The position numbers and the translations under genes were made by a program. Positions 16,487-24,661 of a stretch of DNA of 64,000 nt are shown piece after piece. Location of the stretch: contig MGPE01000010.1 in NCBI GenBank assembly GCA_001797335.1, positions 1 through 64,000 of the forward strand, in the 5' to 3' direction. Under the pieces are notes generated by a model that saw only the letters and a list, made by a program, of their open reading frames with translations, was not told the DNA's origin and did no database searches. The first letter of the stretch is position 1. Each line of letters starts with the position of its first letter. Source of the stretch: Deltaproteobacteria bacterium GWA2_38_16. GTDB taxonomy: Bacteria; Bdellovibrionota; JACOXK01; 2-02-FULL-40-11.

Positions 16487-16807
16487 TTACTGCAATCGCT
16501 TAAAAATAAGATCCATCAGTTCTTTTACTTTCACATCAATTTCCTTTGAATCTCTAAATGCCATGGCAGATTTCACACAATTTCGAAGATGTTTTTCAAA
16601 AATAGTTCTCTCTATCATATTTAAAGCAGCAGAGACGGCTTTAAATTGTGTGAGGATATCAACGCAATACCGCCTGTCTTTAATCATTTTTTCTATGCCA
16701 TTAAGCTGCCCTTTAATTTTTTGAAGTCTTCCCAAAGTAGGTGTGTGATCAGGATAGTGTGTTTCACCGGGACAATGGTCGCACATTTTTGAACTTTGTT
16801 TTTTCAT
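16487..16807 (-). CDS. CsoR/DUF156-family metal-sensing repressor
   Basis: 106 residues forming the all-helical CsoR fold. The Cu(I) ligand triad is present with canonical spacing: Cys48, His73 and Cys77 (25 and 4 apart). The N-terminus has an added C-D-H-C-P-G segment. The L-x-R-x-x-K-I-x-G-Q-L-x-G-I-x-x-M-I-x-x-x-R-Y-C stretch is the family signature. It is divergent from the metal cluster at 16882-19468 and faces a perfect CsoR-type operator. The sensed metal is probably copper. RcnR or FrmR-type ligands would need His at the N-terminus, which is not seen at position 2. Confidence 0.88.
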   Translation of the reverse strand: MKKQSSKMCDHCPGETHYPDHTPTLGRLQKIKGQLNGIEKMIKDRRYCVDILTQFKAVSAALNMIERTIFEKHLRNCVKSAMAFRDSKEIDVKVKELMDLIFKRLQ

Positions 16808-16812
16808 TTCTC

Positions 16813-16847
16813 TTGACTCTATACCCCCCTGGGGGTATGGTTGTCAA
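16813..16847. promoter_or_regulatory. Divergent CsoR operator-promoter
   Basis: ATACCCCC-CT-GGGGGTAT (16821-16838) is a perfect 8-bp inverted repeat with C-tract and G-tract, the classical CsoR/DUF156 operator. On the plus strand TTGACT (16813-16818), 17 bases and TATGGT (16836-16841) flank it. On the minus strand TTGACA and TATAGA flank the same palindrome. Repressor binding would close both promoters. Confidence 0.85.
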
Positions 16848-16881
16848 CATTGAAATTTTTTAAAAAGGAGATTATTTTAGA

Positions 16882-17268
16882 ATGAAAAAAATAACATTAT
16901 TACTGTCTTGCCTAGGACTTTTTATATCTTTAAACCTTCTCTTTGCTCAACACATGGATCATCCCAAATCCGCTCCTTCGGGTATACAGACTCTAGAGGG
17001 CGAAGTGTTAGATATGGTGTGTTTTATGGCTCACAATGGCCAAGGAAAAAAACACAAGGAGTGTGCTCAAAAATGTTTGAATGAAGGCGCCCCTGCGGGT
17101 CTTTTAACCAGTGATGGAAAAGTATATTTAGTCATTGAAAACCATCACAAAAAAGAACCCTTTAAAAAATTAAAAACCTTGGCTGGAGAAAAAGTAAAAG
17201 TCACTGGAACCATTTACGCTAAAAATGGGGTTCAAAGTATTGAAGTAGAAAGTGTTGAAAAATTGTAA
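16882..17268 (+). CDS. Periplasmic Cys/His-rich protein of the CsoR-regulated cluster
   Basis: 128 residues with a signal peptide (1-22). The mature protein starts with M-D-H and then carries C-F-M-A-H, K-K-H-K-E-C and Q-K-C within 25 residues (about 49-72), a likely metal or heme-like binding cluster, followed by an OB-like strand region (V-Y-L-V-I-E-N-H, V-K-V-T-G-T-I-Y). GGAG stands before the ATG. First rightward gene after the CsoR operator; its stop overlaps the next start (TAATG). Copper binding is inferred from regulation and ligands. Confidence 0.75.
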   Translation: MKKITLLLSCLGLFISLNLLFAQHMDHPKSAPSGIQTLEGEVLDMVCFMAHNGQGKKHKECAQKCLNEGAPAGLLTSDGKVYLVIENHHKKEPFKKLKTLAGEKVKVTGTIYAKNGVQSIEVESVEKL

Positions 17269-17684
17269 TGGAATTTTATCTTTTGCATCCCATTTCTGTT
17301 CACTTTCCCATTGCACTTCTTATGACAGGATTTGCCCTTGAACTCTCTACGGTTAAATTGAGTCAGCCTTGGCTTTCAACCGCAGCAACGGCTTTACTCT
17401 TCTTGGGAACCTTGGCTGCTGCCATCACTCTAGGGCTGGGACTCTTGGCAGAAGAAACAGTTCCTCATGTGCCAGATGCTTGGGAAGTTCTTGAACATCA
17501 TGAAACGCTGGGCTTTTGGACACTGGGAGTTTTTGTTTTTTTATCTTTGTGGCGATATTTTAAAAAAGAATTCTTAAAACCGTATTTTTTGCCTGCTTGG
17601 TTTTTGGCCATTATTCTTTTAATGATTACCGCCTATCATGGTGGGTTACTGGTATTTCACTTTGGTGTGGGGTATTTAAAATGA
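17268..17684 (+). CDS. DUF2231 membrane protein
   Basis: 138 residues with four membrane helices. The first begins with the family signature H-P-I-x-V-H-F-P-I-A-L (7-17), whose two His residues could bind metal or heme; H-E-T-L-G-F-W-T in helix three and a conserved G-G in helix four also fit DUF2231. It overlaps both neighbours by a few bases. The family often stands beside copper and cytochrome-related genes, in line with this cluster. Confidence 0.85.
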   Translation: MEFYLLHPISVHFPIALLMTGFALELSTVKLSQPWLSTAATALLFLGTLAAAITLGLGLLAEETVPHVPDAWEVLEHHETLGFWTLGVFVFLSLWRYFKKEFLKPYFLPAWFLAIILLMITAYHGGLLVFHFGVGYLK

Positions 17685-18115
17685 AAAAAATATTTTTGAT
17701 AAGTTTTCTTGCCATATTTTTAAGTTCTGTAGGGTGGGCAAAAGATTTAGATTGCCAGGTTTGTGGAATGAAAATAGGTGAAAAAGCCCCCAATCATTTT
17801 GTTTTAAAAAAAGAAAAAGGGAGCGATTCTCTTCATGTATGCTCTATTCCCTGTGTTCAAAAAGGTAGAAAAAATGCTCCTGGTTATATAAAAACAGAAG
17901 TTAGTGATTTTAATCATCCAGGAAAATTACTGGATGGAAACAGGGCTTTTTTCCTCGTCAAAAGTAAAAATATTAAAAAAGATTTAGGAGATATGGTCAT
18001 GCCTCCCTATGTGGCGGCCTTTGCAACAAAAGAAGAAGCCACGGCAGTCCAGAAAAAACAGGGAGATGGTACTATTGTTCAAGGATTTGAAAACGCCCTA
18101 AAAGAAGTTCAATGA
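17681..18115 (+). CDS. NosL-like copper-binding protein
   Basis: 144 residues from the ATG at 17681, which overlaps the DUF2231 stop; an earlier in-frame ATG (17597) lies inside that gene. A signal peptide (1-19) precedes C-Q-V-C-G-M, the metal-binding motif of NosL. The C-terminal phrase M-V-M-P-P-Y-V-A-A-F-A-T-K-E-E-A is also NosL-like. NosL delivers Cu(I) to nitrous-oxide reductase, but no nosZ lies nearby. The usual NosL lipobox Cys is replaced by a cleavage site, so it is probably soluble. A general copper carrier under CsoR control is the likely role. Confidence 0.8.
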   Translation: MKKIFLISFLAIFLSSVGWAKDLDCQVCGMKIGEKAPNHFVLKKEKGSDSLHVCSIPCVQKGRKNAPGYIKTEVSDFNHPGKLLDGNRAFFLVKSKNIKKDLGDMVMPPYVAAFATKEEATAVQKKQGDGTIVQGFENALKEVQ

Positions 18116-18549
18116 AAATACGCATTTTAAGTTTTATTCTTTTCTTAAGTTTTATGGGCTGTGGCCCCATGAATAAAAAACCTGAAGATTCTTCTGCAAA
18201 CTCACCTTCTTCTTTGGGAAGTTCTGGCTTGACCCGTTTTTCTAAAGACAATCAATTTTTGGTTTATGTGGAATCTGCAAGTAAACCCACCTGGGGTGAA
18301 AATATCTACCGTTTTCGTTTTAAATATTCAAAAAATCTAGCAAAGACTTCTGCTCAAACTATCACCGTTCAATATGACATGCCTACGATGCCTTCGATGG
18401 GCACATCTGAAGAAATAGCCACTTACAACCCAGAAGATGATTTTTTCACTACCACCTTATTTTTCACCATGTCTGGACGATGGCAAATTACCCTAAAATT
18501 AGAAGATGGTGCACTTCAAGATGAATACACGTTTGAAATCTCTTTTTAG
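18112..18549 (+). CDS. FixH/YtkA-like lipoprotein
   Basis: 145 residues; lipobox M-G-C17. The mature protein has an Ig-like beta sandwich with the FixH/YtkA phrases Y-D-M-P-T-M-P-S-M-G and F-F-T-M-S-G-R-W-Q-I-T-L-K-L. The two methionines of M-P-x-M are typical Cu(I) ligands of this family. It overlaps NosL by four bases and the next gene by 29. Fits the copper theme of the operon. Confidence 0.75.
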   Translation: MKIRILSFILFLSFMGCGPMNKKPEDSSANSPSSLGSSGLTRFSKDNQFLVYVESASKPTWGENIYRFRFKYSKNLAKTSAQTITVQYDMPTMPSMGTSEEIATYNPEDDFFTTTLFFTMSGRWQITLKLEDGALQDEYTFEISF

Positions 18550-19468
18550 ATGGCCTCTTTTTTTTATTAGTATTTTATTTCCTCTTGTAGGTCACACCAG
18601 TGGCTGTCATGGCGGAGGAGGAAGTCAAACCCTAGTTCTACTTCCCACTCAATACTATCAATTTGGAATTTCAACTTCGTATCAATTTATGAAAGGGTCA
18701 TTTGATTCCTATGGATTTTATAATCCCACCCCCTCCCATTCTTCTTTAAGCTCTATGACGATGGCATTGGGTGCTGGGATGAGATTTTTAGAATTTTGGC
18801 AAGGGGCGTTTAGTCTTCCCATGATCCATCGAAATCAGACAACCCCTCAAAAAAATTATTCTGCCACTGCTTTGGGAGATCCTGTTTTAGAAATTCGCCA
18901 TACTTTTTTAGAAGATGTGGGGTTTTTGCCCTATCAGCCAGAACTTAATTTCTATGGAGGGGTGAAATTGCCCCTGGGCACCTCTGTTTATACCTCTTCG
19001 GATCCTTCAGAAATTGATGTTGTGGGAGATGGAATGACGACTGTTCACACAGGATTTAATACGGCCAAACTCTATCGTCCTTTTAAATTTTCTCTTGATG
19101 GAAGTTTCTTTTATCCTTTTCAAAAAAAAGTGACTCAGATACGAAATGTTTCTTTAGAAACTCCCTATGTTTTAAAATCTGGCAATCGAATGCAGCTTAT
19201 TGAAAATATAAGTTTTTTGCTCAATAATCATTGGAACAGCGCTCTGGGAATAAAAGAACTTTGGATATTAAAATCTAAAAAAGATAAAACCATTGTTGAG
19301 GGATCTGCTGGGCGCTTATTTTCAACCACGGCTTCTTTAAGTTATGCCTATGATGTATCGTGGAATGTGGGAATGAGTTATGAAACAGCATTTCCTTTTT
19401 ATCGATACGCTGTTAACCAACCCCATTCACATTCTTTTTCCGTCGCTCTTAATTACGGTATTTTTTAA
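18521..19468 (+). CDS. Outer-membrane beta-barrel-like protein of the metal cluster
   Basis: About 315 residues from the ATG at 18521, which overlaps the preceding gene by 29 bases. A signal peptide (cleaved near H-T-S-G-C-H) is followed by a G-rich segment and many alternating strands ending in aromatic residues (Y-Q-F-G-I-S-T-S-Y-Q-F, F-S-V-A-L-N-Y-G-I-F at the C-terminus). A C-terminal Phe is the outer-membrane insertion signal. It resembles transporter-type porin-like proteins that often follow copper-resistance genes. Last gene of the CsoR-regulated unit. Confidence 0.65.
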   Translation: MNTRLKSLFRWPLFFISILFPLVGHTSGCHGGGGSQTLVLLPTQYYQFGISTSYQFMKGSFDSYGFYNPTPSHSSLSSMTMALGAGMRFLEFWQGAFSLPMIHRNQTTPQKNYSATALGDPVLEIRHTFLEDVGFLPYQPELNFYGGVKLPLGTSVYTSSDPSEIDVVGDGMTTVHTGFNTAKLYRPFKFSLDGSFFYPFQKKVTQIRNVSLETPYVLKSGNRMQLIENISFLLNNHWNSALGIKELWILKSKKDKTIVEGSAGRLFSTTASLSYAYDVSWNVGMSYETAFPFYRYAVNQPHSHSFSVALNYGIF

Positions 19469-19505
19469 GTAGTCAATAAAAGGATTTTCGATTATATCTT
19501 TGAAG

Positions 19506-19610
19506 TGGCAGCTGGGATCTTGTGGCGACAAAAGTCTATGAACCCCGCCAGATCCGGAAGGAAGCAACGGTAGTAGCCACTTTCGTGCGATCAGGGTATC
19601 CTGGTTGCCA
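19506..19610 (+). ncRNA. ffs: Small bacterial SRP RNA (4.5S)
   Basis: The conserved Ffh-binding hairpin core GATCCGGAAGGAAGCAAC is present at 19551-19568, followed by GGTAGTAGCC. The ends TGGCAGCTGGGAT and GTATCCTGGTTGCCA pair to close a single long hairpin of about 105 bases. It sits just upstream of dnaX, an arrangement common in bacteria. Ends are estimated from base pairing. Confidence 0.93.
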
Positions 19611-19622
19611 TTTAATTAATCT

Positions 19623-21188
19623 ATGTCTTATTTAGTATTGGCCAGAAAATGGCGCCCACAAAGTTTTGAAGATCTTCTAGGACAAGAACATGTGTGCAAA
19701 ACCTTAACCAATGCCATTCACCAAGAACGTCTAGCCCATGCTTTTTTATTTTGTGGCCCTAGAGGCATTGGAAAAACCTCTGCGGCTCGAATCTTAGCCA
19801 AGACATTGGTGTGTCCCAAAAGTAAAGACGGGAAGCCTTGTAACCAGTGTTCTATTTGCGACGAAATCTTTAAAGGATCTTCAGTCGATGTTATTGAAAT
19901 TGATGGTGCTTCCAATAATGGGGTAGATTCCATTCGAGAGCTTAGAGAAAGAGCCAATTATCTTCCTACTCAGGGACATTACAAAATTTATATTATTGAT
20001 GAAGTTCACATGCTTTCTCAAAGCGCTTTTAATGCCCTACTTAAAATTTTAGAAGAACCTCCGGCTCATTTAAAATTTATTTTTGCTACAACAGAAGTTC
20101 ATAAAATTCCAGCCACTATTCTTTCTCGCTGCCAACGATTTGATTTTAAAAAAATCCCTCTAAAAACCCTAGCTGATCATTTAGATAAAATTTCTAAAAA
20201 AGAAAATATAGAGGTAGAAAAAGATGCCCTTTTAAAAATTTCAAAAGTAGCTCAGGGAAGCTTTCGTGATGCCTTGTCACTTTTAGACCAGGCCATTTCT
20301 TTTTCTGGACCTAAAATCACCCTTCGTCACATTCAAGATATTTTAAGATCCTTAAATGAAGAAACTCTTTTTGAACTTTTAGAAAAAATTTTTAAAAAAG
20401 AATCTCAAGAGACCTTCACCCTGCTCTCTAAAATCTATCAAGAAGAGCCTGATACTAAACAAATTGCTTCGGAACTTTTAGAATATGTACGATCCCTTCT
20501 TTTAATCAAAATTGCTCCTGAAAATACGCTAGAGCTGACCGATAGTGAACATGCTCGTCTTAAAGAAATATCCTCTCTTGTATCTTTAGAAGAACTAGAG
20601 ATGTCTTTTCAAACTCTTTTAAGAGGAACTCAAGATATGGCCCAAACTCTGTATCCTCAATTTGTATTTGAAATGACACTTATCAAACTTTTACAACTAA
20701 AACCTCTCATGAGGCTTGAAGAACTTATCGAACGCGTAGAAACACTTCACCAACGCTCCTCTTCTGAGTTTCATCATCCTCCTACGACGGATCGGTGGCG
20801 TAAAATTGTAGAAGTTGTAAAAAACCAAAAACCATCGCTCGCTGCTCTTTTAGAACATGGATATTTGGTTGAATGGAGCAATCAAAAACTCACCATTGGC
20901 TTTCCAAAAGAATCTGTTTTTTATAAACTCCTTTCAGAAAAAGAAAATATGACTGCTTTAGAAACCATCATATCTGAACACTTAAAAACAAAAATTACGG
21001 TGACCATTACCGATGTTATTACCGGTTCTGACTCACACCTTCCTAATCTCATTAAAAATGATGAACACCATATCGCTCAACTAAAAAAGAAAGCTTTAGA
21101 AAACGAAATTATTCAAGAAGCTCAAAAAGTGTTTAATGGAAAAATAATTGATGTTAAAATTCAAAAAAATCCAGGAGACAAAACATGA
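19623..21188 (+). CDS. dnaX: DNA polymerase III subunit tau/gamma
   Basis: 521 residues. AAA+ clamp-loader ATPase: N-terminal V-L-A-R-K-W-R-P-Q-S-F-E-D-L-L-G-Q, Walker A G-P-R-G-I-G-K-T-S (about 45-53), four-Cys zinc module (C-P-K ... C-N-Q-C-S-I-C), Walker B Y-I-I-D-E-V-H-M-L, and sensor I/SRC (I-L-S-R-C-Q-R-F). The C-terminal 150 residues are tau-like but short. It overlaps ybaB by four bases. No slippery poly-A/hairpin for gamma frameshifting was evident. Confidence 0.97.
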   Translation: MSYLVLARKWRPQSFEDLLGQEHVCKTLTNAIHQERLAHAFLFCGPRGIGKTSAARILAKTLVCPKSKDGKPCNQCSICDEIFKGSSVDVIEIDGASNNGVDSIRELRERANYLPTQGHYKIYIIDEVHMLSQSAFNALLKILEEPPAHLKFIFATTEVHKIPATILSRCQRFDFKKIPLKTLADHLDKISKKENIEVEKDALLKISKVAQGSFRDALSLLDQAISFSGPKITLRHIQDILRSLNEETLFELLEKIFKKESQETFTLLSKIYQEEPDTKQIASELLEYVRSLLLIKIAPENTLELTDSEHARLKEISSLVSLEELEMSFQTLLRGTQDMAQTLYPQFVFEMTLIKLLQLKPLMRLEELIERVETLHQRSSSEFHHPPTTDRWRKIVEVVKNQKPSLAALLEHGYLVEWSNQKLTIGFPKESVFYKLLSEKENMTALETIISEHLKTKITVTITDVITGSDSHLPNLIKNDEHHIAQLKKKALENEIIQEAQKVFNGKIIDVKIQKNPGDKT

Positions 21189-21508
21189 ATAAATTATTTG
21201 GTGGAATGGGGGGCATGCTGAAACAAGCCCAGGAATTTCAAACAAAAATGAAAAAAATCCAAGAAGAACTCGCTGATAAAACCATAGAAGCCTCTTCTGG
21301 AGGAGGCATGGTCACTGTAAAAGCCAATGGCCGACAAGAAATATTGTCTGTCACTATTGATCCTGAAGTTTTAAAACAAAATGATAAAGATATGCTTCAA
21401 GATCTCATTGTCGCAGCCACCAATGAAGCTTTAAAACAATCTCAAGACCTCATGCAATCAGAAATTGGAAAACTCACGGGAGGATTTAATATCCCAGGCC
21501 TATTTTAA
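21185..21508 (+). CDS. ybaB: YbaB/EbfC nucleoid-associated protein
   Basis: 107 residues. The family pattern is complete: Gly/Met-rich start, Q-x-x-M-K-K-I-Q-E-E-L-A helix, G-G-G-M-V-T-V-K-A-N-G-R-Q-E-I-L-S-V-T-I-D-P, and a C-terminal helix with A-T-N-E-A-L-K. A dimeric DNA-binding protein, in the standard dnaX-ybaB-recR order, overlapping dnaX by four bases and recR by one. Confidence 0.95.
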   Translation: MNKLFGGMGGMLKQAQEFQTKMKKIQEELADKTIEASSGGGMVTVKANGRQEILSVTIDPEVLKQNDKDMLQDLIVAATNEALKQSQDLMQSEIGKLTGGFNIPGLF

Positions 21509-22104
21509 TGAGTTCCTCAAATCCCCTTTTAAAACTGGTTAATGAACTATCAAAACTACCGGGCATTGGAGAAAAAACAGCCACTCGTCTTGCCTTTTTT
21601 ATTTTAAAATCTCCCTCTTCTTATCCTCAGGCATTGGCTCAAGCTATTTTAGAAGTAAAAAATAAAATCAAACTATGTTCTTTGTGTTTTAATCTAACGG
21701 AAGAAGATCCCTGCTCCCTCTGTGATGACTCTCAAAGAGATAAAAACATGCTCTGTGTTGTGGAAGACCCCACAGACCTTTTAGCCATTGAAAAAACAAA
21801 AATATTTCGAGGGAAATATCACATTCTCCATGGAACTCTTTCTCCGCTCGAAGGCATTGGCCCAGAACATTTAAAAATAAAAGAATTGGTCAGTCGCATT
21901 CAAAAAGAAAAAATTGAAGAAGTTATTCTAGCTACTAATACTTCTGTAGAGGGAGAAACCACGGCTTTATATTTAATTAAACTTTTAAAACCTTTTTCTA
22001 TTAAACTAACAAGAATTGCTCAGGGCATTCCCATGGGAGGAGATTTAGAATATATGGATAGCATGACCATTGGAAATGCACTTGAACACAGGATTCTGGT
22101 ATAA
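21508..22104 (+). CDS. recR: Recombination mediator RecR
   Basis: 198 residues. Helix-hairpin-helix (L-P-G-I-G-E-K-T-A-T-R-L-A), four-Cys zinc finger (C-S-L-C ... C-S-L-C), Toprim domain (M-L-C-V-V-E-D-P-T-D-L), Walker-like tail (R-I-A-Q-G-I-P-M-G-G-D-L-E-Y) and the C-terminal G-x-A-L. Acts with RecO/RecF in loading RecA on gapped DNA. Confidence 0.97.
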   Translation: MSSSNPLLKLVNELSKLPGIGEKTATRLAFFILKSPSSYPQALAQAILEVKNKIKLCSLCFNLTEEDPCSLCDDSQRDKNMLCVVEDPTDLLAIEKTKIFRGKYHILHGTLSPLEGIGPEHLKIKELVSRIQKEKIEEVILATNTSVEGETTALYLIKLLKPFSIKLTRIAQGIPMGGDLEYMDSMTIGNALEHRILV

Positions 22105-22113
22105 GAAGTTCTT

Positions 22114-22719
22114 ATGTCATTTATTAATTACGCATCAAAAGAAATTAACTGCAAAATTGTTTATTATGGGCCGGCTTTAAGTGGGAAAACTACCAATCTC
22201 CAATATATTTATGCCAAAACCGATCCTCAAACAAAAGGAAGAATTGTCACTTTATCATCAGATACCGAAAGAACTATCTTTTTTGATTTTTTACCCTTAG
22301 CCATTGGCCCTATTCGAGGATTTAATGTGCGCTTTCATTTATATACCGTTCCAGGACAAGCCTATTATGACTCTAGTAGAAAATTGATTTTAAAGGGGGT
22401 TGATGGGGTGGTTTATGTAGCCGATTCCGAGCTTCGTCGTATGGAAGAAAATTTAGAAAGTTTTGAAAATCTTAAAATAAATTTAGATCATCAAGGGCAC
22501 AATTTAAAAACCCTGCCTCATGTAATTCAGTATAATAAAAGAGATCTTCCCAATGTAGCCCCAGTGGCTGAGCTTAGTAAAAATTTAAACCCTTTTCATG
22601 TTCAGGAATTTGAAGCCACAGCGTCTAAAGGAATGGGTGTTTTTGAAACATTAAAAGCAGTTTCAAAGCTTATCTTACTCTCTTTAAAAGAAGACTCCGT
22701 TTCCCCGACAACACCCTGA
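22114..22719 (+). CDS. mglA: MglA-type small Ras-like GTPase
   Basis: 201 residues. P-loop G19-P-A-L-S-G-K25-T-T, switch II with T-V-P-G-Q-A-Y-Y, N-K-R-D base motif (about 146), all as in MglA polarity GTPases. Residue 21 is Ala where most MglA have G-L-C or similar. MglA directs cell polarity and motility and is normally switched off by the Roadblock protein MglB, which is not adjacent. Ten bases follow recR, so it is probably in the dnaX operon. Confidence 0.88.
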   Translation: MSFINYASKEINCKIVYYGPALSGKTTNLQYIYAKTDPQTKGRIVTLSSDTERTIFFDFLPLAIGPIRGFNVRFHLYTVPGQAYYDSSRKLILKGVDGVVYVADSELRRMEENLESFENLKINLDHQGHNLKTLPHVIQYNKRDLPNVAPVAELSKNLNPFHVQEFEATASKGMGVFETLKAVSKLILLSLKEDSVSPTTP

Positions 22720-22725
22720 TCGGCC

Positions 22726-22754
22726 TTGACAAAGAAAATCCTTTTGACTACTCT
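22726..22754 (+). promoter_or_regulatory. Promoter of tRNA-Asn
   Basis: TTGACA (22726-22731), 17 bases, TACTCT (22749-22754); start predicted near 22761, 13 bases before the tRNA. Confidence 0.55.
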
Positions 22755-22773
22755 TTTTTTCAATCAAAAGCGT

Positions 22774-22849
22774 TCCCCGGTAGCTCAGTTGGTAGAGCAA
22801 TTGACTGTTAATCAATGGGTCACAGGTTCGAGTCCTGTCCGGGGAGCCA
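22774..22849 (+). tRNA. tRNA-Asn(GTT)
   Basis: Complete 76-base cloverleaf: acceptor TCCCCGG pairs with CCGGGGA, discriminator G, CCA encoded (22847-22849), anticodon loop C-T-GTT-A-A, T-loop TTCGAGT. Its 3' end is part of the 12-bp attachment repeat of the element that follows. Confidence 0.97.
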
Positions 22850-24313
22850 AACTTGACGAGGACCCTTTTGTGCCAGTATGTCAAAGGGTTTTCTGTAATG
22901 AAAACAAAGAGTTGTCCCATCTAGTGTTGAGTTCTGGGACAGGATTTGAGCCAATTTTGCTTTTTCATGCATATCTTGAATTTTATATAATGAATACGCA
23001 TGTTTAGAAAGTTCTAGGATTTTGTTTCCTTCTTCAAGATATTTGACATCGGCACTCTCAAAACGGGCAATGTTGGCTTTGATGTCATCCAGTTCCAACT
23101 GCCACGTATTACTTCTCATGAGCCAGAAAGCTTCTGTGATAAGCCCCCTTAATTTGTCATCATAGGCTTTGTGAATCTTTTCTTGAATTTCTTTATATTG
23201 CTTCTGAAGCTCATCTAATGTCTCTTTATGCTGTTCTTGTTCATGCTGGTGGCTCTCTAGTAGGACATCTTTAATAAAGGCAAAATTTTCTTCATCAAAT
23301 TCAAGTCTCTTAATCTCTACACCAAACATATCAGCCAAATGGTCTTCACGGACATATTTTACATTTGTGCAGATAGCTTTTGAATCAGTGCAACGGTAGT
23401 AAATATATTTCTTTTTTTTGAGTTCAGCAGTAATGGCACAGCCACAGGCATGGCAAGTCAAAATCCCATTGAATGCAAAATTCCTTTTGGTCATCTTAGG
23501 TTTGTTAAATCTTTTAAATGCCATTTGAACCCTATCAAATAAATCCTTTGTTATCAGAGGTTCATGATCCCCACTATATAATTTTTCATTCCATTTAAAA
23601 GTTCCATAATAAATGGAGTTTTTCAAAATACATTCCATTGCTCCCTTAGAAAGTTTCTTTCCACTTTTTCTAATGGCCAATCCATTATTATAAAGTTCAT
23701 TGATTAATTTTTTTAAAGAGTAATTTCCAGTTGAATATAATTCAAATGCTTTTTTCACAAGAGGAGAAGACTTTGGATCAATAACAATCTTTTTAGTTTC
23801 CCTATCATTGAGATAACCAATGGGAGCTACTGAGGGATAAGTTCCACTATTTGCTTTTTCATTCATTCCCTTTTTTGTTTCCTCTGAAAGATTATTGATA
23901 TAATTTTTTGCCAATACCACCTGAAAATCAAGTCTCAATTTGTCTTGAGACTTTGAGAATTTGTCCATGATAAAACCTTCTTTAAAAAAATGAATGGTCT
24001 TGTCATGTTTTTCCATAAGTTCATAGAGCTTAATCAAATCATAATAATTTCTGGTAGCACGGTCTGTTTTTTCAAAAAGGATATCACCAATGTCTTTATT
24101 TTTTATTGCGTATTCAAATAATTCAGAGAAAGATTTTCTTCCCTGTGCTTTTGCTGATTCAGCCACTTGCCAATGACGGACAATATCTAATCCCATCCTA
24201 ACTGCATACTTCACTCCCTCATTACGTTGAGCATCTAAAGAGAATCCCAGCTCTTGCTCTTTTGATGAGACTCTTAAATAAAGAAGTGTCTTTTTCATTT
24301 TTTTAAATCCCAT
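22820..24313 (-). CDS. Large serine recombinase (element integrase)
   Basis: 497 residues. N-terminal resolvase domain (L-Y-L-R-V-S-S-K-E-Q with catalytic Ser; E-K-T-D-R-A-T-R-N), recombinase domain, zinc ribbon (C-H-A-C near 292 and C-T near 312-321), long coiled coil (about 350-400). The last codons read through the 12-bp attachment repeat into tRNA-Asn: residues V-W-L-P are encoded by the repeat and G-Q-D-S-N-L-stop by tRNA antisense. The C-terminus therefore depends on the integration state. ATG at 24298 is an alternative start. It lies at the element's left end, as integrases do. Confidence 0.9.
   Translation of the reverse strand: MGFKKMKKTLLYLRVSSKEQELGFSLDAQRNEGVKYAVRMGLDIVRHWQVAESAKAQGRKSFSELFEYAIKNKDIGDILFEKTDRATRNYYDLIKLYELMEKHDKTIHFFKEGFIMDKFSKSQDKLRLDFQVVLAKNYINNLSEETKKGMNEKANSGTYPSVAPIGYLNDRETKKIVIDPKSSPLVKKAFELYSTGNYSLKKLINELYNNGLAIRKSGKKLSKGAMECILKNSIYYGTFKWNEKLYSGDHEPLITKDLFDRVQMAFKRFNKPKMTKRNFAFNGILTCHACGCAITAELKKKKYIYYRCTDSKAICTNVKYVREDHLADMFGVEIKRLEFDEENFAFIKDVLLESHQHEQEQHKETLDELQKQYKEIQEKIHKAYDDKLRGLITEAFWLMRSNTWQLELDDIKANIARFESADVKYLEEGNKILELSKHAYSLYKIQDMHEKAKLAQILSQNSTLDGTTLCFHYRKPFDILAQKGPRQVWLPGQDSNL
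22841..22852 (+). repeat. attL: 12-bp attachment repeat
   Basis: GGGGAGCCAAAC, the last nine bases of tRNA-Asn (acceptor end plus CCA) and three more. An exact copy is at 30860-30871. Confidence 0.7.
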
Positions 24314-24427
24314 TCTCTTAATAAGCTAAAAAAAGAAGTTAAATTGTGTTTCATCTCAAAATACTCAGCATTGGATATTGGCTTATCATATTTCTTTTCA
24401 AATTCAACCTTGGTTCTCTGGTCTATT

Positions 24428-24661
24428 TCAGGCAGGGATGGTAATTTCTTTTTTGTCTGCGTGTTCATTGTCTTTGTCTGTTATTGAGGTTTTTGTAATT
24501 TCAATAGATTCAACACCTAAGATTGATTTCACCAGCTTGTATTTTTCAATGATGGTCTTAGTGGTACTTTCTTCCAAGCCAAGCTCTTTTGCTTTGCGTG
24601 TAATGTAATTAATTTTGGGATCATTCTGGTTCAAAATGGCACTTCCGCTCCCTCTACACAC
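24428..24661 (-). CDS. Small element protein of unknown function
   Basis: Up to 77 residues; overlaps the end of the ATPase gene by 31 bases. The first ten residues after the ATG at 24661 may not be used: a TTG start at about codon 11 has a better-placed GGAAG. The core (K-A-K-E-L-G-L-E-E-S-T-T-K-T-I-I-E-K-Y-K) looks like a helix-turn-helix-type helical pair; the tail is acidic. No family recognised. Probably translated from the ATPase transcript. Confidence 0.45.
   Translation of the reverse strand: MCRGSGSAILNQNDPKINYITRKAKELGLEESTTKTIIEKYKLVKSILGVESIEITKTSITDKDNEHADKKEITIPA

Noticed and set aside
22684-22920. Leftward frame with a P-D-R-T-R-T-C-D-P-type sequence over tRNA-Asn
   Set aside because: This is the well-known artefact of translating the antisense of a tRNA gene; not a protein.
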